NCBI RefSeq assembly: GCF_013177295.1
Contig: NZ_CP053642.1
Coordinates: forward strand, 1,178,001-1,242,000
From: Actinomyces marmotae
GTDB lineage: Bacteria; Actinomycetota; Actinomycetes; Actinomycetales; Actinomycetaceae
DNA length: 64,000 bases
Reading direction: 5' to 3'
The position numbers and the translations under genes are program-made. The notes under the pieces were generated by a model. It did no database searches, was not told where the DNA came from, and worked only from the letters and a program-made list of their open reading frames with translations. Positions 22,579 through 31,681 of this stretch are shown one piece after another; position 1 is the stretch's first letter; every line of letters begins with the position of its first letter.

Positions 22579-22608
22579 ACTTTGCCTCCGTGATGACGGA
22601 GGCAAAGT
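22579..22608. repeat. Perfect 13-bp inverted repeat
   Basis: ACTTTGCCTCCGT (22579-22591) and its exact complement (22596-22608) enclose the loop GATG. No T run follows on either strand. It could be an attenuator, a terminator remnant or a protein site. Confidence 0.75.
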
Positions 22609-22952
22609 ATTGGATGAGCCGGACGCCTCCACCTTGCGCTACCGCTACGACGGCTGGCTGTTCCCGAGAGTTGGTCCGGTCTTCGTCTGGACGCTCCCCT
22701 CCGAGGAGTTTCCAGCGCAGCCGGGCTCTCCGGAGGACTCAGACACCACGCACCCCGCGCATCACACCCGAGCAGTACCTTTCCGCCCCACAAGACAACG
22801 TCCACCGCACAGGAGCCGTCAAGAGATAGGCCTTTACCAAGGTTCTCGGCCATACACCGCACAGGAGTTGGTGAGGACGTAGGCTTGAAACTCGTGGCCG
22901 AACCGTGATCTACGGTACCCGCTGGACACGCCTGGCTTCTCACTGGCCATAT

Positions 22953-22958
22953 TAGACT
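22953..22958 (+). promoter_or_regulatory. -10 box for leaderless transcript of the 22965 gene
   Basis: TAGACT begins exactly 12 bases before the ATG at 22965, matching the host-style leaderless promoters elsewhere in the window. Confidence 0.6.
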
Positions 22959-22964
22959 CACACT

Positions 22965-23681
22965 ATGCCGAGCCAAGCAGGGTACTATAAATGGGACGAT
23001 GTCAGCCTCACACCTGGACAGAAGGTGGAAGGCGGTTGGAGCCAGAACCTCTACGATGAGGATGGTTTCCTACGAGAGCATGCTCGCTTCATCCCCGACG
23101 ACAGCCTTGACCTCGATGACGACGTTCCGTCGGCGTCGTACATCCCCACTGATCAGCGCTCAGAGTCTGGTGATAGCTTCGAACTAGCAATCGCCGCCGC
23201 GGTCGCCACACTGGCTGCAACGGGTGCCATCCACGCCGCTCCACACGTCAAGCGTTGGTGGGGTCAGACCGCCCAACCGTTCGTCATGGTGCAGGCTGAG
23301 AAGATCGCAGGCCTCTTCCGCCGCCACACGGAGACCGGCGACGATGCTGTAGACCCCACTCATGGTCTCGTTCGACCCAACCTGGAACTTCCTGCCCCCG
23401 AGCACCGCGCAGCGATGTCCAGTGCCGAGGCCCAAGCTCGTCTCCTCGCTGCCATGGCCGCCTACACCTACGGTCAGCAACAGTTGCGGCTGGTCACGCA
23501 AGCCCGGATCGTCGATGCCGACGAACTTGACGATGTTCACCGCCAACTGGCAACCATCCCACAGGAGCAGCTCACCGCGTTCCTCGAGCAGATGGTACGT
23601 GATCCAGCACTGCTCCAGGATGCTAGCCTGGCGAACTCGGCTAGCTTGCTGGGACGAAAGCAGTTGAGCTCCATCGCGTAG
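22965..23681 (+). CDS. Hypothetical protein with one hydrophobic segment
   Basis: I do not recognise the family. The 238-residue protein starts with an aromatic/acidic region (YYKWDDVSLTPGQKVEGGW, NLYDEDGFLREHARFIPDDS) followed by an Asp-rich stretch (LDLDDDVP). A hydrophobic, Ala-rich segment lies at about residues 72-90 (LAIAAAVATLAATGAIHAA), and a helical C-terminal half ends in SLLGRKQLSSIA. There is no signal peptide, so a single internal membrane anchor is possible. The leaderless-type box and even codon use say it is a real, expressed gene. It lies in the island, upstream of the decayed coiled-coil gene and the large NTPase. Whether it works with the NTPase is unknown. Confidence 0.75.
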   Translation: MPSQAGYYKWDDVSLTPGQKVEGGWSQNLYDEDGFLREHARFIPDDSLDLDDDVPSASYIPTDQRSESGDSFELAIAAAVATLAATGAIHAAPHVKRWWGQTAQPFVMVQAEKIAGLFRRHTETGDDAVDPTHGLVRPNLELPAPEHRAAMSSAEAQARLLAAMAAYTYGQQQLRLVTQARIVDADELDDVHRQLATIPQEQLTAFLEQMVRDPALLQDASLANSASLLGRKQLSSIA

Positions 23682-23828
23682 AAAGCACACGCGCGAAATG
23701 CGTATCCCTACCTAAATAAGTAAGGTCAGCATTATTTTCACACACCATGATCGCCCTGCTTAGATGTAATTGTGGCAGACAGATATTTCCAACACGTGCA
23801 AAAATGATTAGTTAATAGCCTCAACACT

Positions 23829-24093
23829 ATGGGAAGGCAAATTGACACTCGCTTCGACAAGATCTAGTCGCGCCTCGAGCAGGTCGAGCATAGAATGAAA
23901 GAAATGCGTGATGACATTGAGGCGCGCTTCGGCACCATAGTTCAACAACTCAAAGCCATAGATGAGCGCCTCGCTGATTTAGAAGATAAAGCTCACCGAT
24001 CGCATCAACAAACTCAACCAAGACATCGATTCTCAAGGTCGAAAAGCACTGCGCGACCAGGGCGCCCTGAAGCACTTTCGGGGCCCAGCATGA
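23829..24093 (+). pseudogene. Small coiled-coil protein gene, broken
   Basis: From the ATG at 23829 the frame reads MGRQIDTRFDKI, meets an in-frame TAG at 23865, and continues SRLEQVEHRMKEMRDDIEARF and LKAIDERLADLEDK. Near 23989 the coiled-coil pattern jumps to the next frame (KLTDRINKLNQDIDSQGRKAL) and ends at the TGA at 24093. Joined, it would be a protein of about 85 residues that is almost all heptad repeat. Stop plus frameshift suggest decay; a shorter product from the ATG at 23895 remains possible. It directly precedes the large NTPase gene. Confidence 0.6.
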
Positions 24094-24321
24094 GCAGTTC
24101 GGCGGCCGCGTAGCGATTATTGAGAGTAAGTGACAGGCGGTTGAGATTCCTTATATGATTCCCTTCCGAACGCCCGCAATGATGCCTCATGTACCTGATG
24201 ACCGAAGGAATCAGTCACTACTTTTGATAGAAAAGATACAACGATGCCGTTGCATCTTTCAAATATAAACCCAATCCAAGTGTGACAACATCTCGGTTGG
24301 ACTACTAGTGGAAAATACTAA

Positions 24322-27300
24322 ATGATGAGCAGCTCTCAGCACACCGTGGAAAATAGTCAGTGTCAAGCCAAGACGGAGGTAGAGTCAGCCCGTCTTCGAT
24401 CTTTATGTCCGCAGTATGATGAAACGCGCCATAAGGCATACGTTGATCGGATTCTTCAGGCGCTTGATGATCCGAACATCCATAACATTGCCCTCAGTGG
24501 TGCTTACGGTGCAGGAAAGAGTTCGATTTTACAGGGGTTAAAGAAGTATAAACCGAGTACGATATTCATTTCTCTCTCAACGCTTGGTACCAATCTGGTT
24601 GACAACTCGAGTAACGGTCAGTTATCAAATCATGCCAGTCCTGCAGAACAGGCGAATCGCATCCAGAAGGAGATCGTCAAACAACTGCTCTATCGTGCTG
24701 ATCCGCAAAAGCTCCCTGCTTCGCGCTTCAAGCGGATTCACGGCGCCCGATGCAGCAGTCTTATTGCTAGGTCGGCCTCCGTCGCCGCAGCCATAGCGCT
24801 CGTAAGCCTCATAGTCGGCCTTCCGGATAAACTTCCTCTCGTATCGGAGCAGCCATGGTATGACTTGGTCATCAAACTCTTATTGGTATCGCTATTACTC
24901 ACTATACTTTTGCTCGCACTTGGCCGTCTCCTCCAAGGAACCATCAGCCTGGATAAGGTTGCTGTCGGGCCAACCACTGTCTCATTATCGGCAAATGCCG
25001 AAACGTATTTCGATAGATATCTAGATGAGATCATCTACTTCTTCGAGATCACCAAACTACGTCTCGTTGTGTTCGAGGATATCGATCGTTTCGACAATCC
25101 ACAAATCTTCGATCAACTTCGAGAGTTGAACACACTGCTCAACAATGCCGGCCAATTGAAACGCAAAGGACAGACATGTCCCATTGTCTTCGTCTATGCC
25201 GTAAAGGACAGTATCTTCGATACGTGGCAGTATCCGAATACTACCAGTGCTACTGACGGTGCTAGGCGTGATCTAGCGACTGTCGAGGTCGAGCGCGCTA
25301 ACCGCACCAAGTTCTTCGATCTGATTATCCCTGTCGTTTCTTTCGTCACACACCAGAGCGCGCGGGATTTGCTGAAACAAGAACTAAGGGACGTGCATCC
25401 TTCGGTGTCGCCAGAGTTGATCAACCTCGCGGCCAAGCATGTCCCTGATCTTCGTCTGCTGCGCAGCGCTTGCAACGAGTACCAAATATATGCTGACCTA
25501 CTGCTACGAGATAATGGCCTCGAGTTGGAGCATGATAAACTGTTCGCGATGATGCTCTACAAAGTAGTGCATATGCGCGACTTTGAGCAAATCAGACTCG
25601 GCGCGAGCGCCCTTGATGAAGTATACAAAAAAAGTGTTTCTGTAATCCAACAAAAGATTGCACAGCTCAACGAAAAGTACGACCATTTTGAGAAAGAGGT
25701 AAATGCTGAGAACGAAGCTGAGAACCGTGGCGAGAAATTTACTGAACTGATCAAGTGGATAGTCGCTACCCAAAATAACCGGGAAAAATCGTTTTATGTC
25801 GAGGTTGACGGCAATAAATATGCTAAAAGTCAGACTGTGACGACTGAATTCTGGGATAAGATCGCGCACTTGGCAGATAATGAGAAACTAATTATTTCAC
25901 CTGATAATTATGAATCTACCTTTATGACAATATATTTAACTAAGTTAGATCTGGCTAGATTTATCGGACGTGATTTAGTTTACTATTCACCACGCACTGC
26001 TAGTGCGGAGCGGCTTAAGTGGGAGCTTAAGAAGATATCTTCTGAACGAGAAGAGTTTAGACGCGCAACCATGTCTAACCTTATTGAGTGGGATACCGTG
26101 GTTCCAGGCATGGCCTCCAACGGGGAAAAGTGCTCATTTTCGAAATATATTCGACATTGTCTTGGATCAAGACTTGCCGCAGATCTAATTAGATACGGCT
26201 ACATTGATCGCAACTTTGTGCTATATACATCAATATATCATGATACCTCTCTCAGCGCGTCGGCAATGTCCTTTAAGATCCAGCACATCGACGCCGGCCG
26301 AATGAATGCCATCTACAGGCTTGAAGATCATGATCTTAAAGACTTACTACCTAGCCTTGATCATGATGAGTTGATGCAGCCCGGAGCTTATAACATATTT
26401 ATTTTAGACTATCTTCTTCGTAAGCCTGAGGAGATGCAAGAATATTCGGCGGCTATGGTTGATGCTTTGGTACGTGATGGTCACGATGAACGGCAATTGT
26501 TACAGGAGTACTTTTCGTCTGAAGAAGTGACTAGGCGTGAGCAAGAGGACAAGTTTGTGGCGCTGCTAGCACCGAAGCTCCCTTCGCTGTTCACCAGGAT
26601 TATCGAACTCGAGGGAGTGCCGGACCATCGACAACGTCATCTGATGGATGTAGCACTCCGGACAATGGCTGATTCGATTGACTATGACACTACTGGTCTC
26701 AAAGACTTCATTAAGGCCTCGTATGACCAGCTAGAGAGTCTGAAGTCCGGCTCGAGTGTGCAGTTGGACGCGGGAATAGTGGCCCTACTGTTTCAGAAGG
26801 CGGAAGTCAAGATCCCGAGACTAGGGGCACTTCGTGAAGATCTCTGCGAGAAGTTGATCGATAATCAGTCTTATGAGATTAACCGAGCTAATCTCGATAC
26901 GATAACTCGAGGCGACGAGATTTCTCTTGACTGGCTGAAAATGAAACGTCAGGCGTGTTACGAATACGTCACAGCTCATCTCGACAAGTATCTGGCTGCG
27001 TTAACAGAGGATAGTACAGTGCCGGCTTCGGCACTGACCGGGAATGAGCTGGTGGGAGAGGTCGTTGCGGATTTGGCTAACAACAAGTCTCATGCCTCCT
27101 CTGCATCGGTTGATGAGCCTGTCGGCAGTACTGTGGCGGAACAGACATTCTCAGTCTTAGATAGAGTTCTCGACAAAACTGACAAATCCGTCATGATCAC
27201 CCTCGGCGAACCAGTCCCAGTTAAGTGCTGGCCGACATTCGCGCAGCAAGGCCGGTTTGCTGTAGATACGAATAACACACTTGCCTATATCGAGGCCTGC

Positions 27301-28107
27301 GGCCTCGATGAGGCACTGGCTGAGCTTATGGTTGAACAGGGCAGTATTGAGTCAAGTGGCAAACTTGAGTATAGCGACTACCTAGCGATCGCTAAGCCGA
27401 TATTAGAGGCTGACGAAAGGCTCATCGGTCTCGATCAGTGCATTGATCTTGTCAACTCCCTCGGTAATGCGGAATATATCGATCCAGATGACATTGAGCC
27501 GATTGCCGGTGATATGATTGGACGACTTATTTGCTCCGGTATTATTGAGGACGATGAAAGGTCGTACCAACTGGCGCGGCAGCTTGACGATTGGTCCAGC
27601 CGAGAGTCAGCGATCGCTTCTTCTAAGAAATTTATCGACTTCATGACTCCCGACATCGTAAAGGATGATGCTGCACAAATTGTCAATAGTAAGCGTATCG
27701 GCGAAGCTGTAAAACGTAAAATATTGGAGAATCCTCGTTTGTATTGCTCGTGCTTGAACTCTGAGGACTTGATGACGATACGTGAACGTGCAGTCAGTTG
27801 TTCAGAATTGCGCCTTGGAGAAGATGCGCTGATGTTCTTCGCGGAGCATTATAGGGGTGCAACTGACGTGATCATATTACTGGTGCGCGCAATTGATAAT
27901 TTAGAGGGTACTTCAATTCAGAACATCGTTCGGGCCTTAGGTGACGTCTACGCAGATCTACTTGTTCCCGGAAGGCAGGAGATTCGGGTGCCGGCGGCGC
28001 GAGGCCTAGAGAAGATCTTGGATAAATTGAAGACGGTAGGCGCAGTGTCGACCTATAAGTTAATGAAAGGCGGAAAGGAATTCAAAGTTCATCGTAGGCA
28101 AAAATGA
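24322..28107 (+). CDS. Large membrane-embedded P-loop NTPase (YobI/KAP-like)
   Basis: A 1261-residue ATPase. Walker A is SGAYGAGKSS (residues 59-68). Two hydrophobic helices at about 150-168 and 183-204 are inserted before Walker B LRLVVFEDIDRF (about 246-257), and a sensor-like strand CPIVFVYAVKDS lies near 290. Membrane helices between Walker A and B are the hallmark of KAP and YobI-type P-loop NTPases. The KAP member PifA of plasmid F blocks phage T7. The region around 425-480 is coiled coil, and the long C-terminal part (about 600-1261) is helical and unassigned. It is intact, AT-rich and sits alone in the island after a decayed gene, with ATGs at 24322 and 24325. A defence or exclusion role is inferred. 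Confidence 0.85.
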   Translation: MMSSSQHTVENSQCQAKTEVESARLRSLCPQYDETRHKAYVDRILQALDDPNIHNIALSGAYGAGKSSILQGLKKYKPSTIFISLSTLGTNLVDNSSNGQLSNHASPAEQANRIQKEIVKQLLYRADPQKLPASRFKRIHGARCSSLIARSASVAAAIALVSLIVGLPDKLPLVSEQPWYDLVIKLLLVSLLLTILLLALGRLLQGTISLDKVAVGPTTVSLSANAETYFDRYLDEIIYFFEITKLRLVVFEDIDRFDNPQIFDQLRELNTLLNNAGQLKRKGQTCPIVFVYAVKDSIFDTWQYPNTTSATDGARRDLATVEVERANRTKFFDLIIPVVSFVTHQSARDLLKQELRDVHPSVSPELINLAAKHVPDLRLLRSACNEYQIYADLLLRDNGLELEHDKLFAMMLYKVVHMRDFEQIRLGASALDEVYKKSVSVIQQKIAQLNEKYDHFEKEVNAENEAENRGEKFTELIKWIVATQNNREKSFYVEVDGNKYAKSQTVTTEFWDKIAHLADNEKLIISPDNYESTFMTIYLTKLDLARFIGRDLVYYSPRTASAERLKWELKKISSEREEFRRATMSNLIEWDTVVPGMASNGEKCSFSKYIRHCLGSRLAADLIRYGYIDRNFVLYTSIYHDTSLSASAMSFKIQHIDAGRMNAIYRLEDHDLKDLLPSLDHDELMQPGAYNIFILDYLLRKPEEMQEYSAAMVDALVRDGHDERQLLQEYFSSEEVTRREQEDKFVALLAPKLPSLFTRIIELEGVPDHRQRHLMDVALRTMADSIDYDTTGLKDFIKASYDQLESLKSGSSVQLDAGIVALLFQKAEVKIPRLGALREDLCEKLIDNQSYEINRANLDTITRGDEISLDWLKMKRQACYEYVTAHLDKYLAALTEDSTVPASALTGNELVGEVVADLANNKSHASSASVDEPVGSTVAEQTFSVLDRVLDKTDKSVMITLGEPVPVKCWPTFAQQGRFAVDTNNTLAYIEACGLDEALAELMVEQGSIESSGKLEYSDYLAIAKPILEADERLIGLDQCIDLVNSLGNAEYIDPDDIEPIAGDMIGRLICSGIIEDDERSYQLARQLDDWSSRESAIASSKKFIDFMTPDIVKDDAAQIVNSKRIGEAVKRKILENPRLYCSCLNSEDLMTIRERAVSCSELRLGEDALMFFAEHYRGATDVIILLVRAIDNLEGTSIQNIVRALGDVYADLLVPGRQEIRVPAARGLEKILDKLKTVGAVSTYKLMKGGKEFKVHRRQK

Positions 28108-28140
28108 TGTTATACTTCCCTTGGAGGTTGTGGGGAAAGA

Positions 28141-28788
28141 GTGGAGGACCTCGATGACGAAGATTCCTACGCCATCAACTCCGAAAGTTTCGATGTGTTC
28201 AACACTACCTCCTGCCGTCTGGATATTACTACTTTCCTCGGACTTGGAGACCTCGATCTAGAAGCGACCGGGCTCCATGCCAGCACATACCGTGCTGTGA
28301 TCAAGTGTGTTCCCAACGGTGATGACGGCTGTTGCCGTAGGCACGAGGGGCGTCACGGGGTTGTGGACCGCTGGCAAGTCCATGTTCCTTTGGGCCAGCG
28401 CCCTACGGTGTTGTTGGTTCGCCTGCCCCACTATCGCTGCCCCGGTTGCGGCTGCTGCTGGCGTCATCAGTTGAAACGGGCCGCAGCGCCCAGAGCCAGG
28501 TCGGCTCGGGCCGCGATCGTGCGGGGACTCGAAGCACTTGTGTTCGATCGGCTCCCGATCTCGCGGATCGCTGCTGCGCTCAGGGTTGCTTGGGGCATCG
28601 CGAACACTGCGATCCTGGACGCCGGTTAACATTTGCTCGTCGATATCCTAGCCGTCTGGACGGGGTTCGAGTGCTTGGTGCTGATGAGCATGGCTGGCGT
28701 CGCACCCAGTTGGGCAACAAGTATGTGACCGTCATGATCGACCTGACCCCGTTTCGGGACAACCGCGGTCCGTCACGGCTCATCGCAT
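28141..28788 (+). pseudogene. ISL3-family transposase fragment, frameshifted
   Basis: The first frame (28141-28629) shows the ISL3 N-terminus: LDITTFLGLGDLDLEATGL, RWQVHVPLGQRPTVLLVR and the zinc ribbon end HYRCPGCGCCW, up to ILDAG, where a stop follows. The match resumes in another frame with SRLDGVRVLGADEHGWRR and KYVTVMIDLTPFRD, which includes the first catalytic aspartate region (DEH). It breaks off near 28788, so most of the catalytic domain is missing. It is a dead insertion-sequence remnant at the right side of the island. Confidence 0.85.
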
Positions 28789-29009
28789 CCGTCTCCGCCC
28801 CAGCCTCCTGCGACTTCACCAGAGCTCTGGCACCAACAGACGCCTCGCACTTGTCACCTCTTGCTGGGCTGCTGCTTCAGCGCTCACGGACTCCTACCCC
28901 GAACCGGCTCCTTTACCAGTCTCCGCATGCCCCTGATTCGCACGACCCGCCACCGCCATGACATACCGCCACGGCGAGAGGCACCGCCCACCGCGACGCT
29001 CAGCGGGCC

Positions 29010-31478
29010 TCAGGCGACCTCGGCGATCGCGGCCAGCACGGCGTCGGGGACTCCCACGGCGCGTAGGCCGCCGAGCAGCGCCCCGCCGGTCGCCCCCGAC
29101 CGGACGACGTCCCAGGCGCGATCCTTCACCACGTAGTCGATCTCCACCGGCTCAAGGATCGAGAACACCTCATCGGCCAGAGCCGGCGGCGCCGCCCGCA
29201 GCCCCTCCAACTCCACCACCACGCCGTCGGCCGGGCGAACCTCTCCCAGCGCGATATCGAGCCCCGCGCCCAGCGTGAAACCATCGGCCAACCGGCCACG
29301 CACCTCCAGCGCCCGCCCATCCAAGGACGCCCGCACATCGCCACCGGCCGACAGGAGGCGCACGGTGATCTCCCGCGCCTCGGGCACCACGCCCCGCGGG
29401 CCCTCCTGGCCGATCTCCAAGCGCGCGCGCCCGGCACTCTCATCCCAGGTCAGGGTCAAGCGCGTGCACACCACGGCATCCGGGCCGGGCTCGGGAGAGC
29501 CATCGTCCTCCTCCAGGACGAACACGCCGTCGGCCCCCGGCACCACCACGACGTCGAGGCACCGGGGATTGGCGCCCGCGGCCTCGGCCAGGTCGCCTGC
29601 GAGCACGAGGAGGCTGCCCGCGCGCGCCAGCACCGGCACCTGCTCCAGGCGCCGCGAGAGCACGAGCTCGGCGCCACCCTCGACACCGGCCGTGTAGCGA
29701 CGGCCGGTCGGCAGGTCGAACCAGGTCCCCTCGGGGAGCCAGGCACTCTCCTGGGCAAGCCCGGTGGCGGCATCGGAGCGGTGAACCATGGGCACCACCA
29801 GGAGGTCGCCAAACAGGAATTCCGCGTGGTGGGAGTAAGCCCCCGCACGCCACGGATGGTCGTGGTAGAGCGGGCGGATCGGGGCGAGGCCGTCGGCCGC
29901 GGCGCGCCGGGCCCACGTGTACAGGCTCGGAACCAGCCGGTGGCGCAGCCGCAGGTAGGCGCTCATCGTGGCGCGGGCATCACGGGAGTAGCGCCACGGC
30001 TCCTTGGAGTTGAATACCGACGCCGTGGAATGGAGGCGATTGATGGGGGAGAAGCAGCCCAGCTGCGCCCAGCGCGCCATCATCTCGGAGTCCTTGACGC
30101 CGAGCATGTGACCGCCGATGTCATTCGACCACCAGAAGTACCCGATATTCGCGGCCCTCGCCGTGAACTCCGGCTGGAAAGCCAAGGACTCCCAGCTGGT
30201 GACTGTGTCACCGGAGAAGCCGATGGGCGTGCGGTGGCTGGAAGCGTCCGCGAAGCGGGAGAAAGTGATGGGGCGGCGCCGTCCACCCGGGCGCTCCCTA
30301 CCGGAATCCAAGTAGTGGATGTGGTTGAGCATCCACAGGGGGTCGAGGCCCGGGATATCGGTGACGCCTCCCTGCTGCCAGTCGAGCCACCAGAAATCGA
30401 CGCCGTCCTCCTCCAGCACGTGGTGGGCGCGCTCCAGGTAGGCGGCCACGAAGGCCTTGTCCGTGATGTTGAAGGGGATCTCCTCGCCGGAGTCGGGATC
30501 ACGGCCCAGATCCCGCATCATCGGGGCATAGGCGTCCTCGTGGCGCCGGATACCGGCCGCCGGATGCAGGTTGAGGGTCACCATCATGCCCCGCTCATGA
30601 AGCGCGGCGAGGAAACGCGAGGGGCAGGGGAAGAGTTCAGTGTTCCAGGAGTAGCCGGTCCAGCCGTTGCCGATGGCCGGGTCGATGTCCACCCAATGCC
30701 AGTCCATGTCGAGCACCGCCACGGAGAAGGGCAGGCCCTCCGCGGCAAAGCGGTCCATGAGCGCGAGGTACTCCTCCTCAGAGTACGGGTGGTAGCGGCT
30801 CCACCAGTTGCCCAGGAGCGCCCGGGGCACCAGCGGCGTCGGGCCCGTCAAGGCGAAGAAGGCGCGCAGGGCGCCGCGGTAGTCCTGGCCGTAGCCGAAG
30901 AGGTAGAGGTCCTCCCCGCCCGGGGCTCCGTCCACCGGGCCGGCGCCCGGGCGCGGCCGCACCCACTGGTCCTCCTGGAGCAGCAGGGATCCGGAGTCGT
31001 CGACGACGGCGATGCCGTCCGTGGACAGCAGCCCCGGCCCCAGGTCCACCCGGCCGTCGGCCTCGTCCAGGGTACGGCGGGTGCCGCCGAGGTTCGTCGG
31101 GTAGTTCTCGTGGGGGTCCCACGCATCGCCGTGGTGCCAAGTGCCCCCGTGGAGGTTGAGGACCGCGGTGCGCAGGCTGACGCTCAGTCCGGACCGGGAG
31201 AATCCCCGCGAAGGCTGGTAGGCCAGGTGGAGGTGCTCGGTGAGTATCTCTAGGCGGTCATCGCCCCGCACCACCTTGAAGGCCGGCGTGGGGCCCAGGT
31301 CCCGGGACAGGACGAGCTGGGTGGCGGCGTCGGTGAAGACCCCGTCAGGGGAGTGCTCCATGCGGATGAGCCGATCGGTGAGCACGGTGAAGCGGGCCGA
31401 TCCCGCCATCACGACGGCGTCGGGGCGGGCGGGGGCCATCCGGGGCTGGCTGGAGGCGGAGGACAGGGGAGAGGGCAT
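29010..31478 (-). CDS. GH31 alpha-glucosidase / alpha-xylosidase-type enzyme
   Basis: Glycoside hydrolase family 31, 822 residues, cytoplasmic (no signal peptide). The catalytic barrel shows FSVAVLDMDWHWVD, the nucleophile aspartate near residue 366 in WWLDWQQGG, the acid/base aspartate near 424 in GFSGDTVTSWESL, and YFWWSNDIGGHM. C-terminal beta domains follow. The family cleaves alpha-linked glucosides or xylosides; the exact sugar cannot be told. The start is uncertain, since ATGs at 31478 and about 14 codons later (MAPARP) both fit and neither has a strong ribosome site. It is divergent from the tetR gene and faces the island with its 3' end. Confidence 0.9.
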   Translation of the reverse strand: MPSPLSSASSQPRMAPARPDAVVMAGSARFTVLTDRLIRMEHSPDGVFTDAATQLVLSRDLGPTPAFKVVRGDDRLEILTEHLHLAYQPSRGFSRSGLSVSLRTAVLNLHGGTWHHGDAWDPHENYPTNLGGTRRTLDEADGRVDLGPGLLSTDGIAVVDDSGSLLLQEDQWVRPRPGAGPVDGAPGGEDLYLFGYGQDYRGALRAFFALTGPTPLVPRALLGNWWSRYHPYSEEEYLALMDRFAAEGLPFSVAVLDMDWHWVDIDPAIGNGWTGYSWNTELFPCPSRFLAALHERGMMVTLNLHPAAGIRRHEDAYAPMMRDLGRDPDSGEEIPFNITDKAFVAAYLERAHHVLEEDGVDFWWLDWQQGGVTDIPGLDPLWMLNHIHYLDSGRERPGGRRRPITFSRFADASSHRTPIGFSGDTVTSWESLAFQPEFTARAANIGYFWWSNDIGGHMLGVKDSEMMARWAQLGCFSPINRLHSTASVFNSKEPWRYSRDARATMSAYLRLRHRLVPSLYTWARRAAADGLAPIRPLYHDHPWRAGAYSHHAEFLFGDLLVVPMVHRSDAATGLAQESAWLPEGTWFDLPTGRRYTAGVEGGAELVLSRRLEQVPVLARAGSLLVLAGDLAEAAGANPRCLDVVVVPGADGVFVLEEDDGSPEPGPDAVVCTRLTLTWDESAGRARLEIGQEGPRGVVPEAREITVRLLSAGGDVRASLDGRALEVRGRLADGFTLGAGLDIALGEVRPADGVVVELEGLRAAPPALADEVFSILEPVEIDYVVKDRAWDVVRSGATGGALLGGLRAVGVPDAVLAAIAEVA

Positions 31479-31659
31479 GATCGGTCTTCGACTACGGCGG
31501 TGGCGGCGCCCGCCAGGGGGCGCTCATGGACGACGGGGCGGATGAGGAGCACCGGCCTGACCCCATCATCCATCACGGGGCGCCACCTGGGGTAGCCCTC
31601 CCGGGCCAGCCCGGGTGGGGGAGCGGCGCGGCGGCGCCATCCACCGATCGTTCTGACGC

Positions 31660-31679
31660 CGTGTGCTCATAAGCACACG
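31660..31679. promoter_or_regulatory. Perfect palindrome before tetR
   Basis: CGTGTGCT (31660-31667) and AGCACACG (31672-31679) are exact complements around CATA. It lies immediately left of the paired operator at 31682 and may be a further operator half-site or part of the divergent promoter region. Confidence 0.6.
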
Positions 31680-31681
31680 TT

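Larger units (their letters stand above)
22401..22964. other. 564-base stretch without a recognisable gene
   Basis: Several overlapping open frames on both strands (for example 22554-22829 and 22610-22882 on the plus strand, 22524-22976 on the minus strand) show no family resemblance, no good ribosome sites and mutually exclusive codon patterns. The stretch holds the perfect hairpin at 22579-22608 and the promoter of the following gene. It may be decayed island DNA. Confidence 0.5.
21649..28980. mobile_element. AT-richer genomic island next to tRNA-Pro
   Basis: From the tRNA to the GH31 gene the DNA is clearly richer in A and T and in non-preferred codons than the flanks. The stretch contains a decayed serine recombinase, an unknown membrane-associated protein, a decayed coiled-coil gene, a large P-loop NTPase and an ISL3 remnant. 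Housekeeping gene style resumes at about 28980. I found no duplicate of the tRNA 3' end at the right side, so boundaries are approximate and integration at this tRNA is inferred. Confidence 0.6.

Noticed and set aside
22554..22882. Overlapping plus-strand open frames as genes
   Set aside because: No ribosome site, no family resemblance, and the two frames exclude each other. Left as gene-free island DNA.
23865..23867. Recoding of the TAG in the coiled-coil gene
   Set aside because: A second lesion (frameshift near 23989) in the same gene makes decay simpler than amber read-through.
28788..29009. Right attachment site matching the tRNA-Pro 3' end
   Set aside because: I looked for a copy of GGGTTCAAATCCCGCCAGCC near the right side of the island and found none, so no att duplication is claimed.
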